In this document: piece after piece, positions 23,619-34,794 of the stretch
How the letters are laid out: each line of letters opens with the position of its first letter
How positions within the stretch are numbered: position 1 is the first letter of the stretch
NCBI GenBank assembly: GCA_000320605.2
Contig: KB445792.1
Location: forward strand, 1,865,581 to 1,929,580
Direction of reading: 5' to 3'
DNA: 64,000 nucleotides
Origin: Gelatoporia subvermispora B
Taxonomy: Eukaryota; Basidiomycota; Agaricomycetes; Polyporales; Gelatoporiaceae
Made by a program: the position numbers and the translations under genes
The notes under the pieces: model-generated
What the model was told of the DNA's origin: nothing
The model's database searches: none
What the model saw: only the letters and a program-made list of their open reading frames with translations

Positions 23619-25282
23619 ATGCCACAACACGGTACGCCCCTAGATCGGATGCAGCGCATTGATCTTCTCCCCTTAAATCCAATCACCAGCAGCTCGTCAC
23701 TCCGCTACCGGTGCCACTGTGGCTACTCCCTCGACCCCCGTTCCAATCAGCCCAGTGGCATCGTCTGACCCTCTCGCTTCCCCTCTTCAGGAGATCCCTT
23801 CGCTTAGTGCCGTCTGTTCTGAGCAGAGCGTGTCTGAGGCTACCAGCTTAACCTCGCCTCTTCTCACTCTGTCCTCGCCTGCCACTACGGACCTTGCCAT
23901 GGCGCACGCCGCTCCCATACCCTTCATTGCGTCCACACAACCTTTCTCGGACTTTGCAGATCATATTATCGAAGCTCAAGGCATTCCCTTCGAGGGCATT
24001 CATGCAAGTGGCGCCGAGCAAATGTACCCCAAGAAGCCCAGGAATGCGTTCATTTTATTCCGCTCTCACTTTTATGAGCAATGGCGACAAGCAGGCAAGA
24101 ATGTCCCGCATCAATCACTCATGAGCGAGCTCGCATCCCGGGAGTGGGCGTCGTTAACAACGGAAGGCAAGGCGTTCTGGAAGCACAAGTACAAAGAAGA
24201 GAAACTGTCTTACGACAAGAGGAAGGAAAAGGCAATCGCTACGAGGCGAAAGGTTGAGGCCGCGGCACCGGGGGAGCGGAGTTCGTATGACGATGTCTTG
24301 ATATTGTTGCTGTTTACTCAACTCCCATGCTCATGGCAGACAGACGCGGTCACACACGGAACTCGACCTCTCGGCGAGAAGCGATACAGGGCACAAGTCT
24401 AACGAAGCAGAAGCATGGCGAGTATCCGGTCTCGACGTCTGCGCAGCCTCTACCTGTTGCCGTTATTGGCTCTTCCGCGCATCAACGTGGATGGCCCGGC
24501 TCTTGTTTTGCACCTTCGGCCAGTCCGATGAATGCTCAGTTCCCTGTGCCCATGTACGGGCTTCCTCCATACCATATGCTACAGTCGAGTGTACCCTCGA
24601 GCTTCACGTCTGTCGGGCCACAAGGGCAGCTCATTTGTTGGACGCCTCACATCATTCATGCCGCCCCTCCTGGTCTTCGCACTGTCCAACCCAACACAGC
24701 CCCAACCAGCTACTATTCCCTTCTGGTGAGCCACACAATGTTCCGAAAAATCTTCTAAATGCTGACATCCGTCTATAGTCTGTCCCTGTGTCTGGCCCTA
24801 TGGCTTCCGATCACTCAATGCAGCAACCTACTTTATTGCACACCACCCCTACGCTCAACAATTCATTACATCTCCAAAACGTGCCTGCTCCGCCCACCGC
24901 TTCTGCGGGTAACTCCAATACGTCGTCCTTCCCAATCCCGGATATCCCATCTCCTCCGGGTGCCGAGGAAGAGTCACTGGAGTCCACTGAATTCAACTCC
25001 TCGGTGGAAACTCCAGTTCCACCCACTCCTGCACTCAACCTTGCTAACGCCCAATTCGCGGTCGGTCGGTCTCAGGAAGGGTCGGTTCCGGACGAACCAA
25101 ATCCCTCGGACGTATCTTCTCCGCTTGGAGTGGATTCCCTATTTAACTTCCCTGAGTTCGCTGACAGCTCGCTCAGAGATGAAGATAAGCCCGACGACTT
25201 TGGCGAGTATTCGGCTGCAGGACTAGAATGTTTTCGAGGCCTGTTGGAGGGTTATGAACAGGGTTCCCGGCAGCAATACTGA
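23619..25282 (+). CDS. HMG-box transcription factor
   Basis: Predicted nuclear DNA-binding protein with one sequence-specific-type HMG box; targets unknown. ATG at 23619 (MPQH) joins across an intron ending near 23690 to a Ser/Thr/Pro-rich leader. The HMG box lies around residues 110-180: YPKKPRNAFILFRSHFYEQW, NVPHQSLMSELASREWASLT and EGKAFWKHKYKEEKLSYDKR. The PRNAFILFR start resembles MATA-HMG-type boxes of fungal regulators. Further introns near 24293-24345 and 24729-24778 lead into a low-complexity region (PMYGLPPYHMLQSSVPSSFT) and an acidic C-terminus (FPEFADSSLRDEDKPDDFGE) that could activate transcription. Mushroom mating type is set by homeodomain and pheromone-receptor genes, so this box does not mark a mating locus. 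Confidence 0.82.
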
Positions 25283-25688
25283 CCGTAATAGTATCGTGTC
25301 TCTCTTTTGTTGGCAACTCAATGTCTCTGCAATGGTCTGCTGACTCCGCCTCCCGTACAAGGATAAAGCGCACGGACGGACGGTAGCGGTGTATCATTCT
25401 GTAATGGTGTGCTCGCGTTGTATCTCTTGTGACCATTTGTTGTATTATGTCGTATTCATTCGCCCTTTTCCTTCATTCCCTATCGTACCAATTTTGGGAT
25501 TCTTCGAGAAAAAGAGTATGATGTTGCTACGTAAATGTCCCTTGAGAACAACGGCGGGAAAAGTAGGACTGAATCTTGGTTCGTAAATTGCCTTTTTGAG
25601 ATCTCGGCATATGCCGAGCGATCTGCGAAGAAGGTGGCGAGGAAATTAGCAGACGGAAAGTAACTACGGACTCGTGAAAGCTGCTCCG
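25283..25688. other. Intergenic, no gene seen
   Basis: About 400 bp between two plus-strand genes, presumably 3' UTR then promoter. No motif could be assigned. Confidence 0.4.
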
Positions 25689-27751
25689 ATGGCTGGCTCG
25701 ACAAAACGGCATGCACTCACCGCGGACGACCTCTTACGTCTCCAAGAGGAACCAGAACGCAAGCGCCTTCGCAGGGATGTCCAGGTCGACGACTCTGACA
25801 TTGAGGACCTACCGGAACAGCATGAGGACCCCTCGGAATCTTCGGGCAGCGGCAGCGAAGACGAATCTGCATCTGAAAGCGACGGAGAAAGCAGCGTAGA
25901 TGAACAGCTGCAAGCACCACTTGGATTTGACTGGTATTTAGAAGACAATGCTTCGTCCTCTCGAATATCCATTGCTCCGCGAAGAGCGAATGCAGCACCT
26001 CAACCTCCGAAGCCTCGTCCTCAAGCTACATCATTCACATCCCTCGGGATCTCTTCCGCTCTCCTCACAGCTCTATCAAAGATGTCCATTCGTGCCCCGA
26101 CCGAGATCCAAGCGGCTTGCATACCCCCATTACTGGCAGGCGAGTATTGTCCTTATTTCAGGGAAGATAGCAGGCTGACTTTGGTGGCATCCAAGGTAGG
26201 GACTGCATAGGAAATGCCAAGACGGGTTCGGGAAAGACGATCGCGTTCGCTCTGCCTATCCTTCAGAAACTCGCAGTTGACCCATATGGTATCTATGCGT
26301 TGGTGCTGACTCCGACAAGGTATGTAGCTACTCGGCTCGGAGTCGGCGAATGTTCAATCTCTTGCAGAGAACTGGCATTCCAGATCTCGGAGCAATTTGC
26401 TGTACTTGGCGCATCCCTTAACTTGCGAACTGCGGTTGTTGTTGGTGGTATGGACATGATGGCACAAGCCCTCGAGCTGGGCAACCGGCCGCATGTAGTT
26501 GTAGCGACACCAGGTCGTATAGTCGACCATCTCAAGAGTAGCGGCGGAGAGTGGGATCTATCAAGAGTGAAGTTCCTTGTACGTATAGCTTTCCCCTGTG
26601 TAGCTGTCCGTCTACTGACAGGGAATCTCAAAGGTCTTGGATGAGGCTGATCGGCTACTCACTCCAACCTTTGCCCCGGAGCTCTCATATTTGTTCGACA
26701 CCCTCCCGAAAGAGCGGCAAACATGTTTATTCACTGCAACGTTGACACCTGCGGTTGAAGCACTAGCCGACGCGCCACCCAAACCAGGGAAGCAAAAGCC
26801 ATTCCTCCACCGGATGACAGAGACGTATGTCTACAATGCTCGATCTTTTCTCGCATTTTCTGACCCAGACTCAGCGTTGAAACTGTATCGACGCTCAAGC
26901 AACACTACATCCTTGTCCCCTCACACATCCGCGAATCGTATCTCTTCCATCTCCTCTGCAACCCGCCCGAGTCAACTCTTCACCTCCGGCGCGCGCCTCC
27001 CGAGCCCACCAAGCCCTCAAAAGCAAAATCAAAAGCTAAACAGAAGGGCAAGAAGCCCTCAAAAACCATCCTCCGGCGACGCGGACGAGGAGATCGTGCA
27101 GCCCCCGCCGACGATCATCTTCTGCGCGCGCGCACGCACGGCGGCGTACGTGACGCACCTGCTGCAGGGCCTGGGGATCCGCGCGACTGCGCTGCACTCG
27201 CGGCTGACGCAGCGCGAGCGGCTCACCGCGCTCGGGCTGTTCCGCGGCGCGGTCGTGCCCGTGCTCGTCTCGACGGACGTCGGCGCGCGTGGCCTGGACA
27301 TCGCGGACGTCGCGATGATCGTGAACTGGGACATCCCCGAGGAGCCTGAGGAGTACACGCACCGCGTCGGCCGTACCGCGCGTGCGGGCAGGGGCGGTCT
27401 CGCGGTAAGCTTCGTTACGGAGAGGGACGAGGAGCGTGTGTTGAAGGTCGAGGAGCGGATTGGTATGTGTCACGAGGACTATCTGGGCATGGTTGGTGGT
27501 GCTGACAGACTGCACCTACAGGCACGAAGCTGACAGAGCTGACGCTTCCTGAGGCGAAGGTCCTCGATAAGCTCAATGCTGTGTCCACTGCGAAGCGCTT
27601 GGCGAACATGGTACGCAATTGTGTTGTCCATCCATATCCGACCTCTCATTATGTTGCATTGCAGGAGCTTCACGATTCGAGTTTCGGCAAGCGCGAGGAG
27701 ATCCACAAGATCAAGAGCGCTAAGAGGAAGGCAGATGTTGGCACATCGTGA
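25689..27751 (+). CDS. DBP8: ATP-dependent RNA helicase Dbp8 (DEAD-box)
   Basis: Nucleolar DEAD-box helicase acting in 40S subunit biogenesis. ATG at 25689 opens [20 protein letters not shown], followed by an acidic Ser/Glu/Asp tract. The Q-motif region is [20 protein letters not shown] with [14 protein letters not shown]. Motif I is NAKTGSGKT, Ia LTPTREL, then [20 protein letters not shown] and [12 protein letters not shown]. Motif II is LDEADRLL and motif III appears as FTATLTP instead of SAT. The second RecA domain has [40 protein letters not shown] and [13 protein letters not shown]. The PDVGGMD and [11 protein letters not shown] pattern fits Dbp8. Short introns interrupt at about 26144-26206, 26322-26367, 26580-26633, 26823-26872, 27463-27520 and 27609-27663. 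The insert before the second domain is basic. A GC-rich stretch covers about 27050-27450. Confidence 0.88.
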
Positions 27752-28092
27752 TTCATTTGTCGTGCTATACTGTTGCTTTCGAATAGAGACACATGTTCCG
27801 TGTTTTTTGTACACCCCACACGTACAACCAGTAGCGTCGATCGAGACGCGCGAAACGACATCGGGGCGATGCACCCTGGATTAAATGCTGAAACACACGA
27901 TGTATACGAGACTATGTACACTTAATGTACACGATTGCGAAGAGCGAGACAACTTGTCGAGAAACTGATGTTATACAGGTGCAAAGGGGATCAGGCGACG
28001 TGTGTGATGCGTGAAACGTGAAGTCTGGGCCTACGCCGGATCGACGGCGAAAACGGATGCATGCGGTGCGGAAGCTGAGACGGATGGGAGAT
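27752..28092. other. Convergent intergenic region
   Basis: About 340 bp between the DBP8 stop and the BTB gene stop, holding both 3' ends. No coding or repeat content was recognised. Confidence 0.4.
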
Positions 28093-29424
28093 CTAAGTGA
28101 TTGCGTGATGATACAGTAAACGGAAGGCCATTGTGACCGGCGCGGTGGGAGGCAGGCTGGTCACTGCGTGTGCCAGGTGCAGGCAATAGGGATAAGTTAT
28201 GAATTGCGGTTGCGATGAGATGGGAGGGATCAGATGGTCCTCTGTGTGAGAAAATGAGCAGGTACCGACGCATGTATGGAGGATGCGCACCTTTACGACA
28301 GACCACTGGATGATGAGCTGCTTGATGCGCTCGTTAAGCGAGTTCTGGCACACTTCGCACGACAGATGTTCAGCGAGTGGGCACAGAGCGGATTCCATCG
28401 CGCTCGTGGATAGGTCTACGCAAGTCCCAGATGTTAGTCACATTCCAAGAACGGCACGAGGCGAAAAGCTCACCTGGACGTGCATCCCATGCGAGGTACG
28501 CCGATGCAAGAGCCCACGCACGCGTGAGCTTCTTTTGCTCGGTGAAGTCACATGTCGGGGTGGCCGGGTGCGGGTGAGGCGGCGGGAGCAGGAGACGCTT
28601 CAGCGCGTCGATGCGGCCGAGATGGAGGAAGAAGAGGCGCCTGAGGTACACCGGGCCCATGCACTCTGAGAGCTCATCGGTAAGGGACGGCAGCGAGAAC
28701 GCGAGGAGGTGCGACGAGATGGGAACCGCGAGCTCGTAGATGTCGTACTTGCCCGCGAGCGCATACAGCTCGATCGGGGCTATGGGCGCCTGTGAGAGGA
28801 TGAGCGAGTACAGCGGCGTCGACGGCACAATGTACGCCTTGGGCGACACGCCGTACTTCGCGAGCGCGTTGACCCCAGCGATGAGTGTGTCGACCGCGGG
28901 CGAGTAGTGCGCGCAGGAGAGGTTGTAAATGGTGTGCAGCATGACGTTGACCACCGCAGCGGGTTCATCCAGCGGGACAACCGGGCCGAGATCGTCCTTG
29001 AGCTTGGATGGTTTCGCGGGTAGGAGACCGTTGAAGCCGTTGTCGGATGAGCCAAGTATCTGGTGCGTGTGCACATAGAAGAAGACACCGTCCGATGAGA
29101 GGAGGATGAGATCGGGCGGGAGAGGGTTATGGTTCGCGCCGGGGTAGAACGTGGTCGACACCGAGACGATGGTGTTGTTCTCTGGCTGATCGAGGATGGG
29201 CGAGCCTTGATCAGAGGCCTATGCGCAAATGCATGATGCACGGTCAGCGTCATGCTTGGGTACGAGTGAGTCAACAGGATGCTCACCGGCGGGGTCGGGA
29301 TCTGCGAGGCAGGGTTGCTGGGCATTGCCGCGCGCTCAGACACGAGCTTCTCCTCCATAGGCGAAGGAAGATCCAGCGGCTCGGACACGAATTGTAACAC
29401 AGATTCCCACTCGGCGTTCTCCAT
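28093..29424 (-). CDS. BTB/POZ-like domain protein (agaricomycete type)
   Basis: Probable protein-interaction protein of the BTB-like family expanded in mushrooms; partners unknown. ATG at 29424 opens MENAEWESVLQFVSEPLDLP. After an intron near 29219-29285 a long exon carries the domain: LILLSSDGVFFYVHTHQILG, NGFNGLLPAKPSKLKDDLGP, VVNVMLHTIYNLSCAHYSPA and GVNALAKYGVSPKAYIVPST. This is followed by a helical region (ELYALAGKYDIYELAVPISS, GPVYLRRLFFLHLGRIDALK). A second intron around 28413-28472 leads to CPLAEHLSCEVCQNSLNERI. The final reading frame stops at 28093, and an in-frame intron just after QWSVVK is possible. A TATA-like element lies about 90 bp upstream. Confidence 0.75.
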
Positions 29425-29510
29425 GGTGCGGTGGACGGGGACAAGGGGCGAAAGGAGGGGATGTTCGATGCGATATACTCAACACGCTGGACTTGTAGAC
29501 TCAGTCCGGT

Positions 29511-29520
29511 GATATATAAG
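29511..29520 (-). promoter_or_regulatory. TATA-box-like element of the BTB-domain gene
   Basis: On the minus strand the sequence reads CTTATATATC, about 90 bp upstream of the ATG at 29424. Plausible by position only. Confidence 0.4.
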
Positions 29521-29524
29521 ACTG

Positions 29525-30831
29525 AAGGAGGGATTTAGCGCGAGGAAGAGCAGGTGCCCGGGAAAAGGGCTCGAGATGGAGTAAGATGGATGTGGACAGA
29601 ATTGGAGACTGGTAGAGCACGGCGGTGTGTCGGCTGAGCGGGTCCGTTGGCTATATCCCTGCGAATGCTGTTACGAACATATCATCCGAGTTTGCCATCG
29701 CCGGCGACGTCATCCACGCTCTCCACCACGTCTGGCCGACCCAGCAACTGGGACCGGGGAGACGACGTAGCAGGACGGGCTGCGGTCTCGCCCACAGGCA
29801 CAAGACCGAGACCGGAAGTGTGTCTGATTGACGATGGGCAGGGGCTAGGGGGAAAGGATATCGTGGTCCCCGGAGTAACTGCATATCGCAAGACGAAACG
29901 GGAGTGGAGCATCAACCTCGCCCCGGCCAATCGCACACACGCTGACAGCCACCCCAGGCCATGCCTTTCCCCGTTACAATACGATGACGAGGACGCCCAG
30001 GCTTGCAAATGGACGGGGGACGTACGTATCGTCCAAGCCCGCCCAGCAGCATAGCGCTCCGGCGCAATCAGCATCAGTATTCCGCCATACGCGATACACA
30101 TCCAGGCATCCGTGTGTCCATTCAAAAAGCGCGACGTGTGCGTGATTCGACGCGTCTTAGGCACGTAGGAAAGGGGTTTACTCACGAGAATAGACCGGGG
30201 TGATAGAGGGGTGGATCCCGGCAGACTAGCACGACGGAGGCAGATGGGTGGCGGGAGGAGATGGGTCACAAGCTCGGGAGTTCGACCACTGGTTTGCTGA
30301 GCTCAGCTGCCCCATGTATGCGGCCCCATCTTGTTACTCCTCCCGTCGCCCGCACCTCCTCCACCCATACGTACCACAGCTTTGTGCCTCTCGTGTCGGC
30401 GGCCGCTGTGGAGTAGTTGTACCCACAATGCAGAGCTTTTACCAGCAGCGGCCAGGCCCATGCGTCGGGCCCATACGCACGCCTGGGCTGTGGGGTACTT
30501 GAGAAGGCAGGAACTTCGGATTCTGATGAGACATACGAACACACAACGCGACGAGGACAACGGCTTTCTCATAGGCTCTGGCAAGCGTCCATTTTATCGG
30601 TTACGACTTTGATGAATATGACGTCGCATCTCGCTTAGCACCCCGCATGGGAGAGCGGCGAGCGCTGCCGACAGCGTGCCCAGGCAAGTCAATCAAAATC
30701 GAGCCACTCGATAACACATCATCCCGATATTATTCCGCAGGGCAGGCTTTGAGCAGAAGATAGCAAGCATCCCCTCACGAATAGCAAGAGAATGTATAAA
30801 TTAGCACAGAGTACTGTACTGCACGTAAACA
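29525..30831. other. Intergenic, 1.3 kb, nothing supported
   Basis: Several frames of 80-190 codons overlap here on both strands, but none shows a recognisable domain, conserved block or sensible exon structure; they look like chance open frames in GC-rich DNA. It lies between the start of the BTB gene and the 3' end of CFT2, both on the minus strand. Confidence 0.4.
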
Positions 30832-33800
30832 CTACGCCGCTACGAGCGCATGCATGTTGTAAATTTCCCTGCGCACCGTATAGTACACATCCGACACCGA
30901 GCCCTCCAGCTCCACCCGACCTCGTGCTGTCTTCTTCACCGCGACCGAGTCCTCGAGCGAGTCGCTCGTGCTGCCCTTTTTTGCCGCCGCACCACAGATA
31001 AGCACACCTTCGCCGATCAGCTCTGCGTGCACGCCGACCGCCGCCAGGCGCGCCTTGAGCGCTGTCAGCTTCAGCTCGCCGATCATCGTTGATTGCGGGA
31101 GCGTCGCGGTAGGCCGCGAACCGAGGTTGCGCCCACGGAGTGCCTTCCGCGACTGTGTCGAGGGGAGCGAGGACGAGGATACGGGTTCCAGGACCGGGAT
31201 AGTTGAGCTGGCGAGACTTGCAATTCGGCCAGTAACGTAACCGACTTCGTTATCCTCGAACTGCGAGCATTCAAATTAGGGACATGTTAAAAAAGATTTC
31301 GTGAATCGTACCCGAGACATCTTGATGGATGCGAGCAGCTCATCGCTCAGTGAAATGGAGAAGCTGTTCGTGTGCTGGCCTATCTGGACCATCTCGCCTT
31401 GTTGAGGCGCGTAGATATCCCGCGTCATAGCACGGATATTGGCGCAGCTCTCCATGAGTACATCGGTGCCTTCCGGAGGTGCATGTACCACAATCTGTAA
31501 CCCATGGGGTCAGGGGAGAGCAAGGCTTTGTTTCACCAACACGCACCATTTTACGAGGATTGACTTGAGGCACAATCGTCTTGACTGCACGTCCATCGTT
31601 CAGCCCCTCCATGTCCACGAACAATAATCGGCACGCCAACTGCACTTCCACCTCCGTCGTGATAAACTTCGATGGAGGCTCTGCAGGCGCTTTCTGTCGC
31701 GCAAGGCTCAGCAAGGCGTTCTCCTGAGCAGAATTCAGCCCACCTTCACATCTTCTTCCTCCCTCCTGCGCGCCTCCTTTGTCTCCTCGCTCTCCGCATC
31801 CTCCTCGAGGACCTTGCCCTTCCTGAGCCACATCCCCACATCGAGCACCTCGCCATACTCATCCACCCTCCTCTTCTTCTCCATATACGGGAACATCCTG
31901 TATCTCTGCGCCTGGCCCTCGCTCTTGAAGAAGCTCGTCGTCTTCGCGACGTTCCCCTTCAAATAAATATCAAACGAGAGCACCGCGCGCGCCTGGTTGT
32001 CGTCCGCGTCGAGGCCGAGCGCCCAGTCCGCGGGGTCGACCCCGCCGCTCTTCGTGCCGCGCCGCTTGCGCGGAGGCGCAGGGGTCTGGGCGTCCGCGCC
32101 GTCCTCGGCTGTGTCCATTTCGTCTTCGAGCGCGAGCTCGACCTCGTTCTCCTCGTCCGAGTCGGAGTCCGTGTCGCTCTCGTCGTCCGCGCCCTCGTCC
32201 GCCTCGAGCATGCGCTGCTGCGTGCGCGCCTGCGCGGCCTTCTGCGCGGCCTCCTTCTCCTTCGCCGCGCGTTCCTTCGCGAGATACACCTCGAGCTCTG
32301 CGCCCTGCAGCGGGACCTTCGAGTTCATCTGCGCGACGATCCATATTCAGAACCGTCTGCGTGCTGGAATAAGTGGCAGACACTCACTTTGAGGCGCAGC
32401 GTCCCATCCATCATGACGTTGCTACCGATCTTGCCACGGTCCCACTTGGCTTCATCACGTTGGGCGGCATTCCAGCGGTCGAACAGGATCCGCCCGAGCG
32501 TGCCCTCCTCGCTGCGCCCGGTCAGCAGCACGACGTTGTCGGGCATCTCCGCAAACTGCGTGAACAGCGCACGGGACGGCCCGTGCGATAGAGTGGCGGG
32601 CACCGCGAGGATCAGTTTTGGGTCCTTGGAGGAGTAGGTCTGCATCAGAGCCTGTGGATTCGGGAAGAACTCGAGGTGCCTGGAGACGTGGTCAACGAAC
32701 GCCCTCAGCGGGGTCACTTGGTGTGCACATACCGGAACCGAAGTGCAAACGCGCCGAGAGCTTCATCGTCTGCATCGTCGTCTGCTCTCCGCCGCTTCTT
32801 GTTGTTACTGGAGCCATCCTCCCCGACATCCTCCTTGCTAATCGTCCCTCCCAGCCACTCCATCATACTGCGCACGAATGTAAGCATCTCGCGGCCGGTA
32901 CGCGAGAGTAGACATATTGGAAACTTTAGCCGGGAATAGTTCCAGTGCTGGTCGAGGAGTACGAGGAGTTCAAGCACACGCGTACTTGAGTCGCATGGGA
33001 GCAGGAGCGAGTTGCGTGAGGTCAAAGTAGCGGTGACGCAATCTGTAAATCAAATGCCATGAATTTGAGTGAGACTGTTAATCTGAGCGCGGGTAGCAAC
33101 ACACCTAGCAGGGCAGCCACACGGTCCTTCCGTCGCGCAGTGGTGACATGGGCGCGCTCTGCGTCAGTGATGAATAAGTCTGGCCGTGCCAAGCTCTCAA
33201 AGACGCCACCACCGGCATTTGCTTGACGGATGAGCACTGTACCATCCAGATGGTGCTCACGCATATGGTTCATGTCAACGGCATACAGGATTGTACCAGC
33301 CGTTGGCGATCGGATCTTCCATATCGTGCCACCAAGGGTATGTCCCGCATTGAATGGAATGATGGTTAGTCCTTGACATTTGCCTAAGAGCACAAGATGA
33401 GCATGTTACTGATAGAAATGTCCGACTGAGTATTTAAACACCTTGTAAATGGCATGGTTGCGAGTATCGCAAAACATTGATGGAGTCGAACGCATCGTGC
33501 ACTTCCTGTATTGTCGCGACATATCTCGCCTTCTTCTTTCGTGAGACAGAAGTGTCACTTGCTGGCGGTGGTGGTGTGGAGGGACCTGCTTCAGCCTCTG
33601 GTGATGCGGTAGGGCTGCTGGGGGCTTCCTCCTCTTCCTCGACCTGCATCTCGTCCCGCAGACTCTCCACGTCCTCGGTAGCAGCGATGCGACCCATAGC
33701 TTGTACAGGTAAAGTCGTATATACCGGGGCTTTGAGGCCCCAATGAGCGTACGCATAAGGATATAATCCGGAGTGCGAGAGGTCGCCATGCGAGAGGAGT

Positions 33801-34146
33801 ACTAGGTCGACTGTCGGTGCACATCTACGATAATCATGAACATTGTCAGCTACGTCATATTCAGAAGAATGATAGGTGAGGTACATGATCTTGTGTTGTG
33901 CCAAGAGTTGGCATAACCCAAGAATACTACGTCCCTCGACAATACTCACTCTTTCAGAGCCTCGCTGTATTTCTCCCAAGGTTGTGGCTTCTGTTCTGCG
34001 TCTTCCGAAGTAGAGGCATCTTCAGGACACCAGTCCGGTGACCCACAGTCCAGAAGTATCCGAACATCGTCGACTTGCAGGAGATACGCGAGAGGTATCG
34101 TGCTAGAAGTTCTAGCAGAGCCAGAGAGTGGTGTAAACGTGATCAT
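30832..34146 (-). CDS. CFT2: Cleavage and polyadenylation factor subunit 2 (Cft2/CPSF100)
   Basis: Non-catalytic metallo-beta-lactamase/beta-CASP subunit of the pre-mRNA 3'-end processing complex, partner of Ysh1/CPSF73. ATG at 34146 opens MITFTPLSGSARTSSTIPLA with VDDVRILLDCGSPDW. The metal-site region reads LVLLSHGDLSHSGLYPYAYA; the canonical H-x-H-x-D-H is incomplete, as in other CPSF100 proteins, so no nuclease activity is expected. An acidic insertion (about 33560-33650) precedes RKKKARYVATIQEVHDAFDS. Next come PFNAGHTLGGTIWKIRSPTA and RPDLFITDAERAHVTTARRK, the beta-CASP part VPATLSHGPSRALFTQFAEM and NVVLLTGRSEEGTLG. A very acidic segment encoded by GC-rich DNA (about 32080-32230) follows. 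The C-terminal domain ends VYYTVRREIYNMHALVAA at 30832. The exons are separated by many short introns. Confidence 0.9.
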
Positions 34147-34794
34147 GCCGGACGCGAATTCAGAGGATTTGGTGTGTTAGGTTGATTCTTTCGCACAGAG
34201 CCCGGTCAACCAGTATTTGGCATCCCTCTATTTCACCAGAATACCGTATAGTGTCCAGACAAGCTGAGAGAGCGTAACCCTCTCGATCCAAGCAGCCGAA
34301 AGTGGCGAGCAGGTCAAGGCTATAGACGCCAATTCCTTAGACTGCACGTGAAGTTTCTCACGCTACGATTGGTGCCTCGCAGTGATCGGGCACATATGTT
34401 ACCGACGACATCACTTTCTCTCCTGCACGTCGTTGCAGCCGTTCATACCGACAAAGTCTGCCGTATCCAAATTCGCATACTTCGGCCTCGAGTAGCATGG
34501 TCTAAAAAGTCAAAACTGATGTCAACGACTGATCGTTCATAGCCTCAAGCTGACCATTCAGCTCTGCAATCCACGCGTCACTTTTGACAGCTCTCCTGTG
34601 CACTATCCCCACTTCCGAGCCGCCATCCAAATTGTCATTGCTTGCTTGTTTCCTCAAGTAATCTAGACTCATAGGTGGCGCTGTGCCTGAGCCCGAAATC
34701 GGACTTTTGATGAATTGTCACCGTACATAAGGCTCAACGAACTAAGGCACCCTCAAGTTTTGCCTACGACCAACGACACACCGTTGTGAGAGGA
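34147..34794. other. Divergent intergenic region CFT2 / P450
   Basis: About 650 bp between divergent starts; it probably holds both promoters. No specific site identified. Confidence 0.4.

Noticed and set aside
23619..25282. Mating-type locus based on the HMG box
   Set aside because: Mushroom mating loci encode homeodomain proteins or pheromone receptors; neither is nearby, and the flanking MIP-type marker genes are absent.
29682..30269. 195-codon minus-strand open frame
   Set aside because: No domain, biased composition typical of GC-rich noncoding DNA, overlapping plus-strand frames of similar length, and no splice structure.
31672..32637. 321-codon plus-strand open frame
   Set aside because: Antisense of the acidic part of CFT2; the Leu/Arg-rich translation is the mirror of Glu/Asp/Lys codons.
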